Assembly: GCA_034189325.1 (NCBI GenBank)
Contig: JAXHUM010000060.1
Location: 1-39,108, forward strand
Length of the DNA stretch: 39,108 nt
Source of the DNA: JAXHUM01 sp034189325
GTDB lineage: Bacteria > Desulfobacterota > DSM-4660 > Desulfatiglandales > Desulfatiglandaceae
Reading direction: 5' to 3'
Shown: positions 15,708 through 24,777 of the stretch, in pieces
Layout of the letters: each line of letters begins with the position of its first letter
Position numbering within the stretch: the first letter of the stretch is position 1
The notes under the pieces: generated by a model
What the model was told of the DNA's origin: nothing
The model's database searches: none
Seen by the model: only the letters and a program-made list of their open reading frames with translations
Made by a program: the position numbers and the translations under genes

Positions 15708-16640
15708 GTGGAACCTTCTTACCTAAAACTATACCGAAAGGGCGAACTCTTAGATCGAGTGGAAAGGGCTCTCGAGCTCCTGGAGTCCTGCACGATCTGC
15801 CCCCGTATGTGCAATGTCAATCGTCTTGAGGGGGAGACAGGTTTCTGTGGTATCGGCAGGCAGGCAAAGGTCGCGAGCTATAACTCCCACTTTGGTGAAG
15901 AGCTTCCTTTGGTGGGCAGATGCGGTTCCGGAACGATATTCATGAGTTCCTGTAACCTGTTCTGCACTTTTTGTCAAAATTTCGATATCAGCCATCATGC
16001 CGAAGGTATAGCCATAGAACCGGAGCAGATGGCTGAAATCATGATCCAGCTGGCTGAAAGGGGCTGTCATAACATCAACTTCGTCACTCCAACCCATGTT
16101 GTCCCGCAGATCCTCGAGGCTCTCCCCCTTGCCATCCAAAGGGGTCTTAATATCCCGCTCGTCTATAATTCGGGTGGTTACGATTCTGCAGAGACCATTA
16201 GGCTCCTTGAGGGGATTTTCGATATCTACATGCCGGACTTCAAGTTTTGGGATAAAAAGTGGGCCGACAGGTTTTGCAAGGCCCCTGATTACAGGAGTGT
16301 CGTGATAGAGGCAATCAAAGAGATGTATCGTCAGGTGGGAGATCTTGCCACTGATGATGATGGGATAGCCTACAAGGGTCTTCTTGTCAGACACCTCGTC
16401 ATGCCTAACAACGTTTCAGGTTTTCAAGAAATCATGCCGTTTCTCGCAAAAGAGATCTCAACGAATACGTACGTAAATATTATGGACCAATACAGGCCTT
16501 GCGGCAAGGCGGATCAGGACGAAATAATTAACCGCCTACCGACGTCTCAAGAATACAGCGAGGCTCTTGATGCGGCCGAAAAAGCGGGACTGACCCGACT
16601 CGACTCCAAAACAAGACCCCGCCTGGTCTTTCAATTCTGA
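15708..16640 (+). CDS. PflX-like radical SAM protein (COG1313)
   Basis: The 310-aa protein carries the radical SAM motif CNLFCTFCQN (C-x3-C-x2-C) and an N-terminal Cys group CTICPRMCNV...TGFCG, typical of the PflX family. These proteins resemble activases of glycyl radical enzymes, but their substrate is undetermined. The GTG start directly follows a hairpin (AATCTTC/GAAGATT, 15680-15707) and has no clear Shine-Dalgarno. The gene ends TGATG, overlapping the ATG of the phosphatase gene by one base. It is unlikely to be the dedicated activase of the glycyl radical enzyme at 34400, which is 18 kb away and of a different subfamily pairing. Confidence 0.85.
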   Translation: MEPSYLKLYRKGELLDRVERALELLESCTICPRMCNVNRLEGETGFCGIGRQAKVASYNSHFGEELPLVGRCGSGTIFMSSCNLFCTFCQNFDISHHAEGIAIEPEQMAEIMIQLAERGCHNINFVTPTHVVPQILEALPLAIQRGLNIPLVYNSGGYDSAETIRLLEGIFDIYMPDFKFWDKKWADRFCKAPDYRSVVIEAIKEMYRQVGDLATDDDGIAYKGLLVRHLVMPNNVSGFQEIMPFLAKEISTNTYVNIMDQYRPCGKADQDEIINRLPTSQEYSEALDAAEKAGLTRLDSKTRPRLVFQF

Positions 16641-17290
16641 TGGAAGATCAGAAGATATTCGTCATAGGAGACATCCATGGTTGTGCTGACATGCTCACAC
16701 GACTTGTGGATAAGATCAAATGGCGGCCCGACAAAGACAGGTTGATCTTTTTGGGTGACTACGTTGACAGGGGTAAGAACCCCAAGGGCGTTGTAGACTA
16801 TATTCTCTCGCTTACCAGATATTCCTCTCATATTCAATGTCTCCTCGGCAATCACGAGAGTCTTCTTCTCGACTACCTCAACAACAAAGGCATCAATCTC
16901 TTCCTCACAAATGGTGGGTGGAGCACACTTGAAAGCTACGAGGTCGACAGATTCAAAAAGGACCAGTCCCCCCTGATTCCCGAGGATCATGTGACCTTTT
17001 TCCAGTCCCTCGTCCCATTGATCGAGCTCGAGGATTACTATGTCGTCCACGCAGGGTTCAGGCCGGGTGTCGATGTAAAGGATCAGACCCTTGAAGACAT
17101 GTTATGGATCAGAGACTCTTTTATCAATTCCAAATATGATTTTGGAAAACGGGTTATCTTCGGGCACACACCCTTTTCCGATCCTTTTGTCAGCAAGACG
17201 AAAATCGGCATTGACACCGGTGCCGTGTACGGCAACAAGCTGACCTGTCTGGAACTTCCTGACATCAGGTTCTATTCCGTGGAGCCCTGA
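16640..17290 (+). CDS. PPP-type metallophosphatase (bacterial Ser/Thr phosphatase-like)
   Basis: The 216-aa protein carries all PPP motifs: GDIHG (residues 8-12), GDYVDRG, GNHES, and His residues in VVHAGFRPG and GHTPF. These bind two metal ions and hydrolyse phosphoesters, either phosphoproteins (PrpA-like) or nucleotides (ApaH-like). It lacks extra domains. It overlaps the upstream radical SAM gene by one base and ends 4 bp before the next ATG, so the three are almost certainly one transcript. Confidence 0.92.
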   Translation: MEDQKIFVIGDIHGCADMLTRLVDKIKWRPDKDRLIFLGDYVDRGKNPKGVVDYILSLTRYSSHIQCLLGNHESLLLDYLNNKGINLFLTNGGWSTLESYEVDRFKKDQSPLIPEDHVTFFQSLVPLIELEDYYVVHAGFRPGVDVKDQTLEDMLWIRDSFINSKYDFGKRVIFGHTPFSDPFVSKTKIGIDTGAVYGNKLTCLELPDIRFYSVEP

Positions 17291-17294
17291 GATC

Positions 17295-18284
17295 ATGATC
17301 GGATTTACGGCAACCATACCTATGGAGATCATCTTTGCCTCCGACCAAAGGCCCGTGGACTTGAACAACCTCTTTATCACGTCCAATGAGGCCGATAAAT
17401 TGGTGGAACAGGCTGAGATGGAGGGTTTTTCTCATACCACCTGTTCGTGGATCAAGGGTATCTACTCGACAGTGCTCAAACATGACATCCGAAAGGTCAT
17501 CACGGTAACCGGAGGAGATTGCAGTAATTCAATCGCACTTGGAGAGCTCTTCGCCAGGAATGGGATCGAGGTGATACCCTTTGAATACCCTTTCAACCGT
17601 GATAGAAAGAGACTGTCGGAACAGATTGAGTTGCTGGCCGACAGCCTTTCAGCCGCGCCCTCCAGAATAGATGAGGAAAAATCAAGGCTGGACAGGATCA
17701 GGGCGAAACTCCACACACTGGATCGACACACCTACCTTCACAATCGAGTCTCCGGAGAGGAGAATCACCAATTCCTCGTGAGTAGCTCAGACTTCTGGGG
17801 AGACCCTGATCAGTTCGAAAAAGAACTCGACCGGTTTTTGCTTTCAATAGAGAATAGAGAACCCAAAAAGGAGAAGGTACGGCTGGGGTACCTGGGGGTC
17901 CCACCCATTCTCACGGGTGTCTATGACCTCGTTGAATCGATGGGGGCACGGGTTGTGTTCAATGAGGTTCAGAGGCAGTTCAGCATGCCTTATCACAGCG
18001 AGAGTATTGTTGATCAGTATCTGGCCTACACCTATCCCTACAGTATAGAACAAAGAATTTCCGACATTCGTGAAGCTATTGTTGAAAGAGAGCTGGACGG
18101 TGTTATCCACTACACACAGACCTTTTGCTACAGGCAGATTTACGACATCATTTTGAGGAAAACCCTTTCCGTTCCCATTTTTACGATGGAGGGGGACCGA
18201 CCGGGAGAGATCGACGACCGCGAATCCATGCGTATCGAGACCTTTATCAATATGTTGCGAAGGAAAAAGGCCGTCTCTCGATAG
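17295..18284 (+). CDS. 2-hydroxyacyl-CoA dehydratase (HgdB/BcrB-like) family protein
   Basis: The 329-aa protein fits a single 2-HAD module: Cys in HTTCSWIKG and GGDCSNSIAL, and the late YTQTFCYRQI followed by TMEGDRPGEIDDRESMRIETFINML. Those three Cys are the usual [4Fe-4S] ligands. Characterised relatives dehydrate 2-hydroxyacyl-CoA or reduce benzoyl-CoA, with a partner subunit and an ATP-dependent activator. Neither is next to this gene. A single module without partner is also found in double-cubane cluster proteins of unknown role. Translation is coupled to the phosphatase (4-bp gap; GGAG 10 nt upstream). The reaction here is not predictable. Confidence 0.82.
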   Translation: MIGFTATIPMEIIFASDQRPVDLNNLFITSNEADKLVEQAEMEGFSHTTCSWIKGIYSTVLKHDIRKVITVTGGDCSNSIALGELFARNGIEVIPFEYPFNRDRKRLSEQIELLADSLSAAPSRIDEEKSRLDRIRAKLHTLDRHTYLHNRVSGEENHQFLVSSSDFWGDPDQFEKELDRFLLSIENREPKKEKVRLGYLGVPPILTGVYDLVESMGARVVFNEVQRQFSMPYHSESIVDQYLAYTYPYSIEQRISDIREAIVERELDGVIHYTQTFCYRQIYDIILRKTLSVPIFTMEGDRPGEIDDRESMRIETFINMLRRKKAVSR

Positions 18285-18293
18285 CCCTGCCTG

Positions 18294-19040
18294 TCATGCC
18301 CTTTGCCTGACAATCTCCGACATAATCACCCCACCTGCCACAGATACATTGAGGGAATCGACCCTGCCCGATCGAGGAATGCGTACCATCTGCTGGCACT
18401 GTTTTTCCACTACCCTGCTTATTCCCTTTTTTTCATTCCCCAAAACGAGCACTATGTCCAGATTCCAGTCAACCTTGTAGATAGACTTTGACGCATTGCC
18501 GGACGCGCCCATTATCCAGAATCCCCTCTTGTTCAATAGGTCGAGCGTCCTGGCTAGATTGACGACCCTTGCGATGGGGAGATAAGCAAAGGCCCCGGAT
18601 GAACGTTTGAGCAGTGAGGGACTGACTTGAGCCGACCGGTCCTTGGGTATTATCAGACCGTCGCTCCCGAAAAATGCCGCAGACCTTATGAGTGCACCCA
18701 GGTTCCCTTCGTCGGTAATATGATCCGCAACGATCAGCAAGGCCTTGCCCCTCTTGTTCAAACCGGCATCGATGATCTCGTCCAGGTCGGCATAGGGAAA
18801 TTCTTCGGTCCTGGCCATGATCGCTTGATGAGCTGCGTTGGGCACTATCTTATTGAGTTCCTCTTTTGTCACGAAACAAAGGGGGATATCTCGATCCCGC
18901 GCCATGGATATCAGTTCCTCCATTCGAGCAGGACGCTTGCCCTCTCCTATCAGGAGTTCATGGATCTTGATTTTCCCCCCGAGTAACACTTCCCGTACCG
19001 CATGAAAGCCGGGAATGAGGTATTTATTGTCCTTTTTCAT
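18294..19040 (-). CDS. rlmB: 23S rRNA (guanosine-2'-O)-methyltransferase, TrmH/SpoU family (RlmB)
   Basis: From the ATG at 19040 the protein is 248 aa. It has an N-terminal substrate-binding domain and the SPOUT knot motifs IVADHITDEGNLGALIRSA, LVLGNEKKGISRVV and the C-terminal VDSLNVSVAGGVIMSEI. RlmB methylates G2251 of 23S rRNA; related TrmH enzymes act on tRNA, so the substrate is the most probable, not certain. An upstream extension to 19163 is open but not family-like, and GGGAG lies 8 nt before the chosen ATG. The gene converges with the 2-HAD gene, 9 bp apart. Confidence 0.92.
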   Translation of the reverse strand: MKKDNKYLIPGFHAVREVLLGGKIKIHELLIGEGKRPARMEELISMARDRDIPLCFVTKEELNKIVPNAAHQAIMARTEEFPYADLDEIIDAGLNKRGKALLIVADHITDEGNLGALIRSAAFFGSDGLIIPKDRSAQVSPSLLKRSSGAFAYLPIARVVNLARTLDLLNKRGFWIMGASGNASKSIYKVDWNLDIVLVLGNEKKGISRVVEKQCQQMVRIPRSGRVDSLNVSVAGGVIMSEIVRQRA

Positions 19041-19308
19041 TGGATTGACTCCCTTCTCGTATTCCTGAACATAGTCTCGAGGATCTCCATGGTCAACGAA
19101 ATTTGACCGTTTCCCGAGCCCCTGTCCTGTTGCCGGGTCATCGGGGTTGATTAATCCCCACACTTCCAGTATATGAAGACCTTTGTAGTCAATTCGGGCG
19201 CGTTGTCGAAAAGTCCGGGGAGATCCTGTATGGACTTTTGTCGTGCCGAGTTTTTTGAAAAGTTACAAGTATAACCGGACAGATCTATTTTACGGAAGGA
19301 GACAAACA

Positions 19309-19905
19309 ATGGGAAAAATAAAAAACGCCATTATCAGCGTTACAGACAAGGCCGGAATTGTCGAATTCGGAAAATCTTTGACGGCATTCGGGGTGGATAT
19401 CCTGTCTACGGGAGGAACCGCCAAGGCACTTCGTGAAGGCGGAATTCCGGTAACCGATATTTCAGACTATACCGGATTTCCTGAAATGATGGACGGCCGT
19501 GTCAAGACGCTCCATCCCAAGGTGCATGGGGGACTCCTGGGACTCCGTGACAACCCGGAGCATGTCAAAAAGATGGAAGAGCATGGGATCAGGCCTATTG
19601 ATATGGTGGTCGTCAACCTCTACCAGTTTGAAAAGACAGTGGCCAAGGCCGGTGTGACACTTGATGAGGCTATTGAAAATATCGACATTGGGGGCCCCTC
19701 CATGCTTCGCTCTTCCGCGAAGAACTTCAGGGATGTGACGGTGATTGTCGACCCCTCCGATTATGAAGCTGTCCTTGAGGAGATGGAAAAGAGCGGAGGA
19801 GAGACCACGCTCAAGACGCGCTTTCGCCTGGCGAAAAAGGTATTCAACCTGACTTCTCAATATGACGGCGCGATCAGCGAATATCTGGATCAGACGGAAC
19901 TCTAA
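19309..19905 (+). CDS. Stand-alone IMP cyclohydrolase (PurH N-terminal domain)
   Basis: The 198-aa product covers only the MGS-like IMP cyclohydrolase half of PurH: TDKAGIVEFGKSL, STGGTAKALREGGIPVTDIS, GRVKTLHPKVHGG and the end FNLTSQYDGAISEYL. Full PurH is over 500 aa and also carries AICAR formyltransferase, which is absent here. The formyl step must come from another protein. A ribosome site GGAAGGAG precedes the ATG at 8 nt. In the frame beyond the TAA, about 30 codons remain open, with LSKDLFLESREG looking like a PurH inter-domain linker. The stop may thus have split a longer ancestor. Confidence 0.9.
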   Translation: MGKIKNAIISVTDKAGIVEFGKSLTAFGVDILSTGGTAKALREGGIPVTDISDYTGFPEMMDGRVKTLHPKVHGGLLGLRDNPEHVKKMEEHGIRPIDMVVVNLYQFEKTVAKAGVTLDEAIENIDIGGPSMLRSSAKNFRDVTVIVDPSDYEAVLEEMEKSGGETTLKTRFRLAKKVFNLTSQYDGAISEYLDQTEL

Positions 19906-20005
19906 AGGATCGATGAAGACGCCCTCCTTGAGAGGAGAGGCCTTTCAAAGGACCTTTTCCTGGAGTCGAGAGAGGGCCCCGGTTCACGGTGCACCGGTCA
20001 GTTTT

Positions 20006-21238
20006 TCAGCTGACTCCGTAAAGGCAGGAGAATATCTTGGCATCCGTCATGATATTCGAGATAAGGCAGTATTCATTCGGCCTGTGAGGGGTATCCGACA
20101 TCGTGGACCAGACAACCGCCGGGAGACCGGCTTTTCGAAAGAATGCCGCAACCGTCCCCCCTCCAATACCCATGGGCCTCCCAACCTTCCCCGTCACTGT
20201 CCGGATAGCCCCTTTGAGGGCCTCGACCACGGGCGCGTCGGACGGGGTCGGGTCGGTGGCGTCCTGCCTGTATGAGACATCCACAGAGATCTCAACTCCC
20301 AGTTCAGATGCCGTGTCCTTGGCTATCTTGTTTATGGCCTCGAGTATTTCGTCGACCTTGTAGTGGGGGAGAACCCTGCAATCCATATAAAACACATCCC
20401 TTCCAGGAATCGTATTGACGTTCGGGACGTTCCCCTCTATTTTTGTCGGTTCAAACGTTGACAGGGGCGGCTTGAAAAGCTCATCTGAAAGATCAAACCT
20501 TTCTTTCAAGGCACTCAGGGCCACGATCAGTTTTGCCGCAGAAAACAGGCTGTTTTTGCCCTTGTCCGGCGTACTGGCGTGGCATTGTTCTCCGATTATG
20601 GTGAACCTGACCCAGAGCATCGATTTCTCAGCCACCTCTATCATGGTGCCCTCTTCATTGCCGCCGTCAGGCACGATGATCAGGTCCTCACCCTTAAAGA
20701 GATCATTACGATGTTCAAGGATATAGGTAAGTCCATACTCGCTACCGGTCTCTTCGTCGGCAACAACAACAAGGGCCACGGGTTTGTCAGGCGTCTCTCC
20801 TGACTCCAGAATCGCCTTGAGTGCAAGATAAGAACTCACGAATCCATGCTGGTTGTCCTCCACGCCCCGTCCGATAATCTTGTCTCCATCGACCTGGATC
20901 GTGTAGGGATCGGTTTTCCAGAGGGAGAGATCACCGGGAGGGACAATGTCCGCATGACTCAGGACACACACGGCCGGTTTTTCCGTGGTCTCTTTCCAGC
21001 GCGCGATGAGGTTCGGCCGATACCCGTCCTGCGCCCTTTTATCAGGGGCCCTGATCTCCTCGATCGTCGTCGGGTCCAAGGCCTCAAGCAGGCCTTTCAT
21101 AAAAGCGACCTTTTCATGCTCCCCTGTACCCTCGTTATCCGGCCCCAGGGCCACTCTCTTGGAGAGTTCAGACTGGAGACGAATAATCTCCTCCCTGTAA
21201 TCGTCGATCCGCTCAAATACCCTGTCGAGTTTGTTCAC
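20006..21238 (-). CDS. M20 family metallohydrolase (ArgE/DapE-type)
   Basis: The 410-aa protein (from GTG at 21238) has the M20 zinc motifs LSHADIVPPGD, GRGVEDNQHG and ADEETGSEYG, plus a dimerisation domain and a C-terminal GGTVAAFFRKAG. Members hydrolyse N-acyl amino acids or dipeptides; the substrate is unknown here. The TTG at 21256 is in frame, but GGAGAG lies 6 nt before the GTG, which I prefer. It converges on the IMP cyclohydrolase gene (100-bp gap) and diverges from the aminotransferase gene, so a link to amino-acid salvage is plausible (inference). Confidence 0.9.
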   Translation of the reverse strand: MNKLDRVFERIDDYREEIIRLQSELSKRVALGPDNEGTGEHEKVAFMKGLLEALDPTTIEEIRAPDKRAQDGYRPNLIARWKETTEKPAVCVLSHADIVPPGDLSLWKTDPYTIQVDGDKIIGRGVEDNQHGFVSSYLALKAILESGETPDKPVALVVVADEETGSEYGLTYILEHRNDLFKGEDLIIVPDGGNEEGTMIEVAEKSMLWVRFTIIGEQCHASTPDKGKNSLFSAAKLIVALSALKERFDLSDELFKPPLSTFEPTKIEGNVPNVNTIPGRDVFYMDCRVLPHYKVDEILEAINKIAKDTASELGVEISVDVSYRQDATDPTPSDAPVVEALKGAIRTVTGKVGRPMGIGGGTVAAFFRKAGLPAVVWSTMSDTPHRPNEYCLISNIMTDAKIFSCLYGVS

Positions 21239-21566
21239 GTAGTTCTCTCCTTCCAAAGGACATGGCTTAAAATACCGATATAAGGTACAAGCATTCTGCT
21301 ATAATTTCAATCCATTTCCTCAAAATCCCATCACATGGAACATCCTGTTTCAACCTCCATCCATAAGATCGATGATGACTCTCAAGACCTCAAAAAACCT
21401 CTCCGACTCCCTGCCGGAGGTGATTTCAGCCCTTAGTGCAAAGTTTTTGAAAACGCATGATTTATCTTGACACTATCCTGAAATAACAGTTAATCAAGTT
21501 ATCAATGGGAGATTCCTGAGGGTTCAAGACTCCTGATTATTACACTTTCTGGAAAGGAAAAATGCC

Positions 21567-22892
21567 GTGAACATTATTGCCGAAGAGCTGAACAAAATTA
21601 TTAAGGACTCGAATGAACATGTCTATCACATGCTGGCCGAGGTAGGGAAAAATCTCTTTTTCCCAAAAGGCATACTCTTTCAGAGCGCTGAAGCCAAAGA
21701 AAAGGCCTATAAATTCAACGCCACCATCGGGATAGCCACTGAAAAAGGCAGGACCATGCACCTCCCTTCCGTTATGTCCATGATGCAAGGCCTGCGACCC
21801 AGAGAGGCGCTTACCTACGCCCCCTCTTTTGGGATTCTCCCTCTCCGGGAGGCCTGGAAAGAGGCTATGCTGGAAAAGAATCCTTCTCTTAAAGACAGGG
21901 ATACAAGCCTTCCGGTCGTCACAAACGCGATCACACATGGTCTGAGCGTTGTTTCGGATCTCTGGGTAGACCCTGGAGATACCATTATCCTCCCCGACAA
22001 GATGTGGGGGAACTATAACCTCATATTCGGGGTACGCAAGGGAGCCGATATTGTCCATTACCCGATGTTTGACGGACAGGGGCGATTTGATCTTGCCGGT
22101 TTTGAGGTCTGCGCCCGTGAGGAGGCAAAGAAAAAGGGCAAGATCATCGCGATTCTCAACTTCCCGAACAATCCCACCGGCTACACGGTCAGCCCGGATG
22201 AGGCGGACCGCATTGCCGATGTCTTGGCTGATATCGCTGAAAAGGGATCTCATGTCGTTGCCGTCACCGACGACGCGTACTTCGGGCTTTTCTATGAAGA
22301 TTCCGCCTTTAAAGAATCGATCTTCACGAAACTGGTTGGACGCGATCCCAGACTGCTGGCAATCAAACTGGATGGTGCCACCAAGGAGAATTTTGTATGG
22401 GGTTTGAGAGTCGGTTTTATTACTTACGGGGCCCTTTTTGGGGAGAACTCCAGACAGGCCTACGAGGCCCTGGAGAAAAAAACAGCGGGAGCCGTCAGAG
22501 GTTCCATTTCCAACACCTCTCATCTGAGTCAAGAAATTGTCCTCAAGTCGATGAAATCCGACGGATACCATCAAGAAAAACAGGACAAGTTCAATATCAT
22601 GAAGGAGCGCGCCCTAGAGGTCAGAAGGGTCTTGAATGACGAGAAATACAAGGATTTATGGGAGCCCTACCCTTTTAACTCCGGCTATTTCATGTGTCTG
22701 AGACTCAAAAAGGTGAACGCAGAGAAGCTGAGGGTTCACCTGCTTGACAAATACGGCGTCGGTCTTATTTCATTGGGGGATACTGATCTCAGGATCGCCT
22801 TTTCCTGTGTTGAAAAGGAGGATATTCCCGAACTTTTTGACATCATATCGGCTGGAGCGAATGAATTGGATAAGGAGGAGCGCCCGTCTTAA
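21567..22892 (+). CDS. Class I/II pyridoxal-phosphate aminotransferase
   Basis: The 441-aa protein is a fold-type I PLP enzyme: NFPNNPTGYTVSPDEA for phosphate and cofactor contacts, VTDDAYFGLF (Asp for the pyridine nitrogen), and the Schiff-base Lys with the C-terminal Arg in GATKENFVWGLRVGF. Its length is slightly above average. The substrate is not predictable. The start is GTG with AAGGAAA about 10 nt upstream. A TTGACA box at 21467-21472, about 95 bp upstream, is a possible -35, but its -10 is poor. Confidence 0.9.
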   Translation: MNIIAEELNKIIKDSNEHVYHMLAEVGKNLFFPKGILFQSAEAKEKAYKFNATIGIATEKGRTMHLPSVMSMMQGLRPREALTYAPSFGILPLREAWKEAMLEKNPSLKDRDTSLPVVTNAITHGLSVVSDLWVDPGDTIILPDKMWGNYNLIFGVRKGADIVHYPMFDGQGRFDLAGFEVCAREEAKKKGKIIAILNFPNNPTGYTVSPDEADRIADVLADIAEKGSHVVAVTDDAYFGLFYEDSAFKESIFTKLVGRDPRLLAIKLDGATKENFVWGLRVGFITYGALFGENSRQAYEALEKKTAGAVRGSISNTSHLSQEIVLKSMKSDGYHQEKQDKFNIMKERALEVRRVLNDEKYKDLWEPYPFNSGYFMCLRLKKVNAEKLRVHLLDKYGVGLISLGDTDLRIAFSCVEKEDIPELFDIISAGANELDKEERPS

Positions 22893-23002
22893 TGTCCCGG
22901 GCCCTCTTCATCCAAGGGCTTAGACAGCCGGATTTCTGAAACATAATCGGGCAAAAGATATAAAAAGCTAATCTTGATGGATTCGTAAAAAATTAACATC
23001 TC

Positions 23003-23126
23003 GACGGTTTCGTAAAACATTCCAGATCTAGGTCTGCAAATCCTGAGAAATAAGGCGTCGTTATTTTACGCAGCAATGACGAAGGATGCACCATAAGGCA
23101 GATAGGGGACTCTTTACGAGACCGTC
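23003..23126. repeat. MITE-like element with inverted ends
   Basis: Ends GACGGTTTCGTAAAA (23003-23017) and TTTACGAGACCGTC (23113-23126) are inverted copies with one mismatch over 14 bases. The 124-bp element has no ORF. A partial third copy of the end (GATGGATTCGTAAAA) lies just left at about 22977-22991. From memory, repeats of the type GATGGTTTCGTAAAA are dispersed in deltaproteobacterial genomes; copy number here is untested. Confidence 0.55.
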
Positions 23127-23226
23127 AATCTTGTGAAGATATCTCGGATACAGCCTATTTCAGGTGAAAGGAGACTTGAAATCGACAGACAGATCCGGGA
23201 ACTAAAACGAAATAAAGGAGATCTCA

Positions 23227-24675
23227 ATGTCAACTCCCGTAAAGGATCAGATAGAATCGTTATTCAATCCCACCTCAGTTGCGGTTATCGCCTCATTCAG
23301 CGGCCCCGGATGGGGGCTTGGAGTCATGCACAAGCTCGTCGATCCCAACTCAAGAAAGATCTATCCCATCAATCCGAATGTTAACGAGGTCTTTGGAAAG
23401 AAGGCCTATCCCTCCATAAAGGAGGTCCCCGATCCTGTGGATATGGCTGTATTGGCCGTTCCCTATAAAGAGCTCCCCAATGCCATGCGTGAATGTGCCT
23501 CGAAAGGAGTCAAGACCGCCCTGGTGATCACTGCCGGTTTGTCTGAAACCGGTGCTGAAGGCAAAGCCGTTGAGGATGAAATACTCAAAATAACGAAAGA
23601 GGCCGGCATTCGATTTATCGGTCCGAACAGCATGGGGCATATGAACACCTGGGCGGACCTCTCAACAACGGCCTGGGTCGGGAACCTCAGAAAAGGACCG
23701 GTAGCGCTGTTGTCTCAGAGCGGCACTTACGGGTGTCGCGTCCTCGAAGAGGGGAACAACTCCGGTATGGGCTTCAGTAAATTCGTCAGTTGCGGTAACG
23801 AGGCGGACCTCACACTGGAAGATTACCTGGAGTATCTTGGAGAGGACGAACACACAAAGGTCATTGCTATTTACGCGGAAGGCCTTAGGCGAGGGAAAAG
23901 GTTTTTCGATTTGGCCAGCGAGATTACCCGTCGCAAGCCGATCGTCGTCATGAAAGCAGGGAGGACCGAATCCGCCACCAAGGCGGCCAAATCCCACACA
24001 GCGGCCATTGGGGGAGCGGACCACATCTATGACGCCATGTTCAAGCAATCAGGTTGTATAAGGGTTGAGGAGGATGACGAGCTGCTCGATATTGTTTACG
24101 CCCTCACAGCTCTCCCGTATCCCAAGGGTAGACGAGTCGGCATACTGACCAACGGCGGGGGTATCGGCGTTGTAGCAAGCGATGAGTGTGAAAGGTCCGG
24201 GCTGACCCTCCCATCTTTTTCAAAGAAAACATTCGACAAACTGAACCAAATGCTTCCTTCCAGGTGGTCTCACGGGAACCCGGCGGATATGACCGATACA
24301 GGGTCTAGAGGTGAGATGGTAGCCCTCCAGTGTTTGTGGGCCATTATGGAAGATGAGAATGTGGATATGATGATGCTTATCGGGGGGGTCGACCAGCCGG
24401 CGGGCACGGATTTCGTCAAGATATTTTCCATAACCGAAGAGATGATTGCGGCAAAAAGCAAAAAGCTTGCGGAAGATATTGAAGAGACCGTCAAACGGAT
24501 GAAAGCGTGCGGCAAGCCCCTTGTGGTTTCCCGGCTGATTGTCGGTCCATCAGCGGGCATGGACAAGTTTAAAGAGTATTGCATACCTGTCCTGGAAGAT
24601 CCACGGAGGGCGGCCAATGTACTTAGACACCTGGTTTGGTATCAAGAATACCTATCAAGCCGATCTGACACATAA
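23227..24675 (+). CDS. Acyl-CoA synthetase (ADP-forming) alpha-subunit-like protein
   Basis: The 482-aa protein has an N-terminal CoA-binding Rossmann domain (TSVAVIASFSGPGWG, KIYPINPN, FIGPNSMGHMN), then two succinyl-CoA-ligase-like domains (VALLSQSGTYG, ILTNGGGIGVVASDEC). The phosphorylated catalytic His is in KSHTAAIGG. This is the alpha part of NDP-forming acyl-CoA synthetases, which make ATP from acyl-CoA in anaerobes. The beta ATP-grasp part is not fused and not adjacent, so it needs a subunit from elsewhere. AAAGGAG precedes the ATG. The substrate acid is unknown; the preceding aminotransferase might provide a keto acid (inference). Confidence 0.88.
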   Translation: MSTPVKDQIESLFNPTSVAVIASFSGPGWGLGVMHKLVDPNSRKIYPINPNVNEVFGKKAYPSIKEVPDPVDMAVLAVPYKELPNAMRECASKGVKTALVITAGLSETGAEGKAVEDEILKITKEAGIRFIGPNSMGHMNTWADLSTTAWVGNLRKGPVALLSQSGTYGCRVLEEGNNSGMGFSKFVSCGNEADLTLEDYLEYLGEDEHTKVIAIYAEGLRRGKRFFDLASEITRRKPIVVMKAGRTESATKAAKSHTAAIGGADHIYDAMFKQSGCIRVEEDDELLDIVYALTALPYPKGRRVGILTNGGGIGVVASDECERSGLTLPSFSKKTFDKLNQMLPSRWSHGNPADMTDTGSRGEMVALQCLWAIMEDENVDMMMLIGGVDQPAGTDFVKIFSITEEMIAAKSKKLAEDIEETVKRMKACGKPLVVSRLIVGPSAGMDKFKEYCIPVLEDPRRAANVLRHLVWYQEYLSSRSDT

Positions 24676-24691
24676 ACCTTTGCGTCGGCAT

Positions 24692-24715
24692 GCGTGGACT
24701 CCGACCCCTCCACGC
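24692..24715. terminator. Hairpin between convergent genes
   Basis: GCGTGGA (24692-24698) and TCCACGC (24709-24715) form a 7-bp stem with a 10-nt loop between two convergent stop codons. There is no clear T run, so termination strength is doubtful. Confidence 0.35.
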
Positions 24716-24777
24716 TTGTCGGCAATGGCCCATGTGCCTGTCAGATGTAAGGAAGACTCATACGGATACCCATCGGA

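Noticed and set aside
15708..16640. Radical SAM protein as the activase of the glycyl radical enzyme
   Set aside because: It has the PflX-type N-terminal Cys group and lies 18 kb away in a different, tightly coupled operon.
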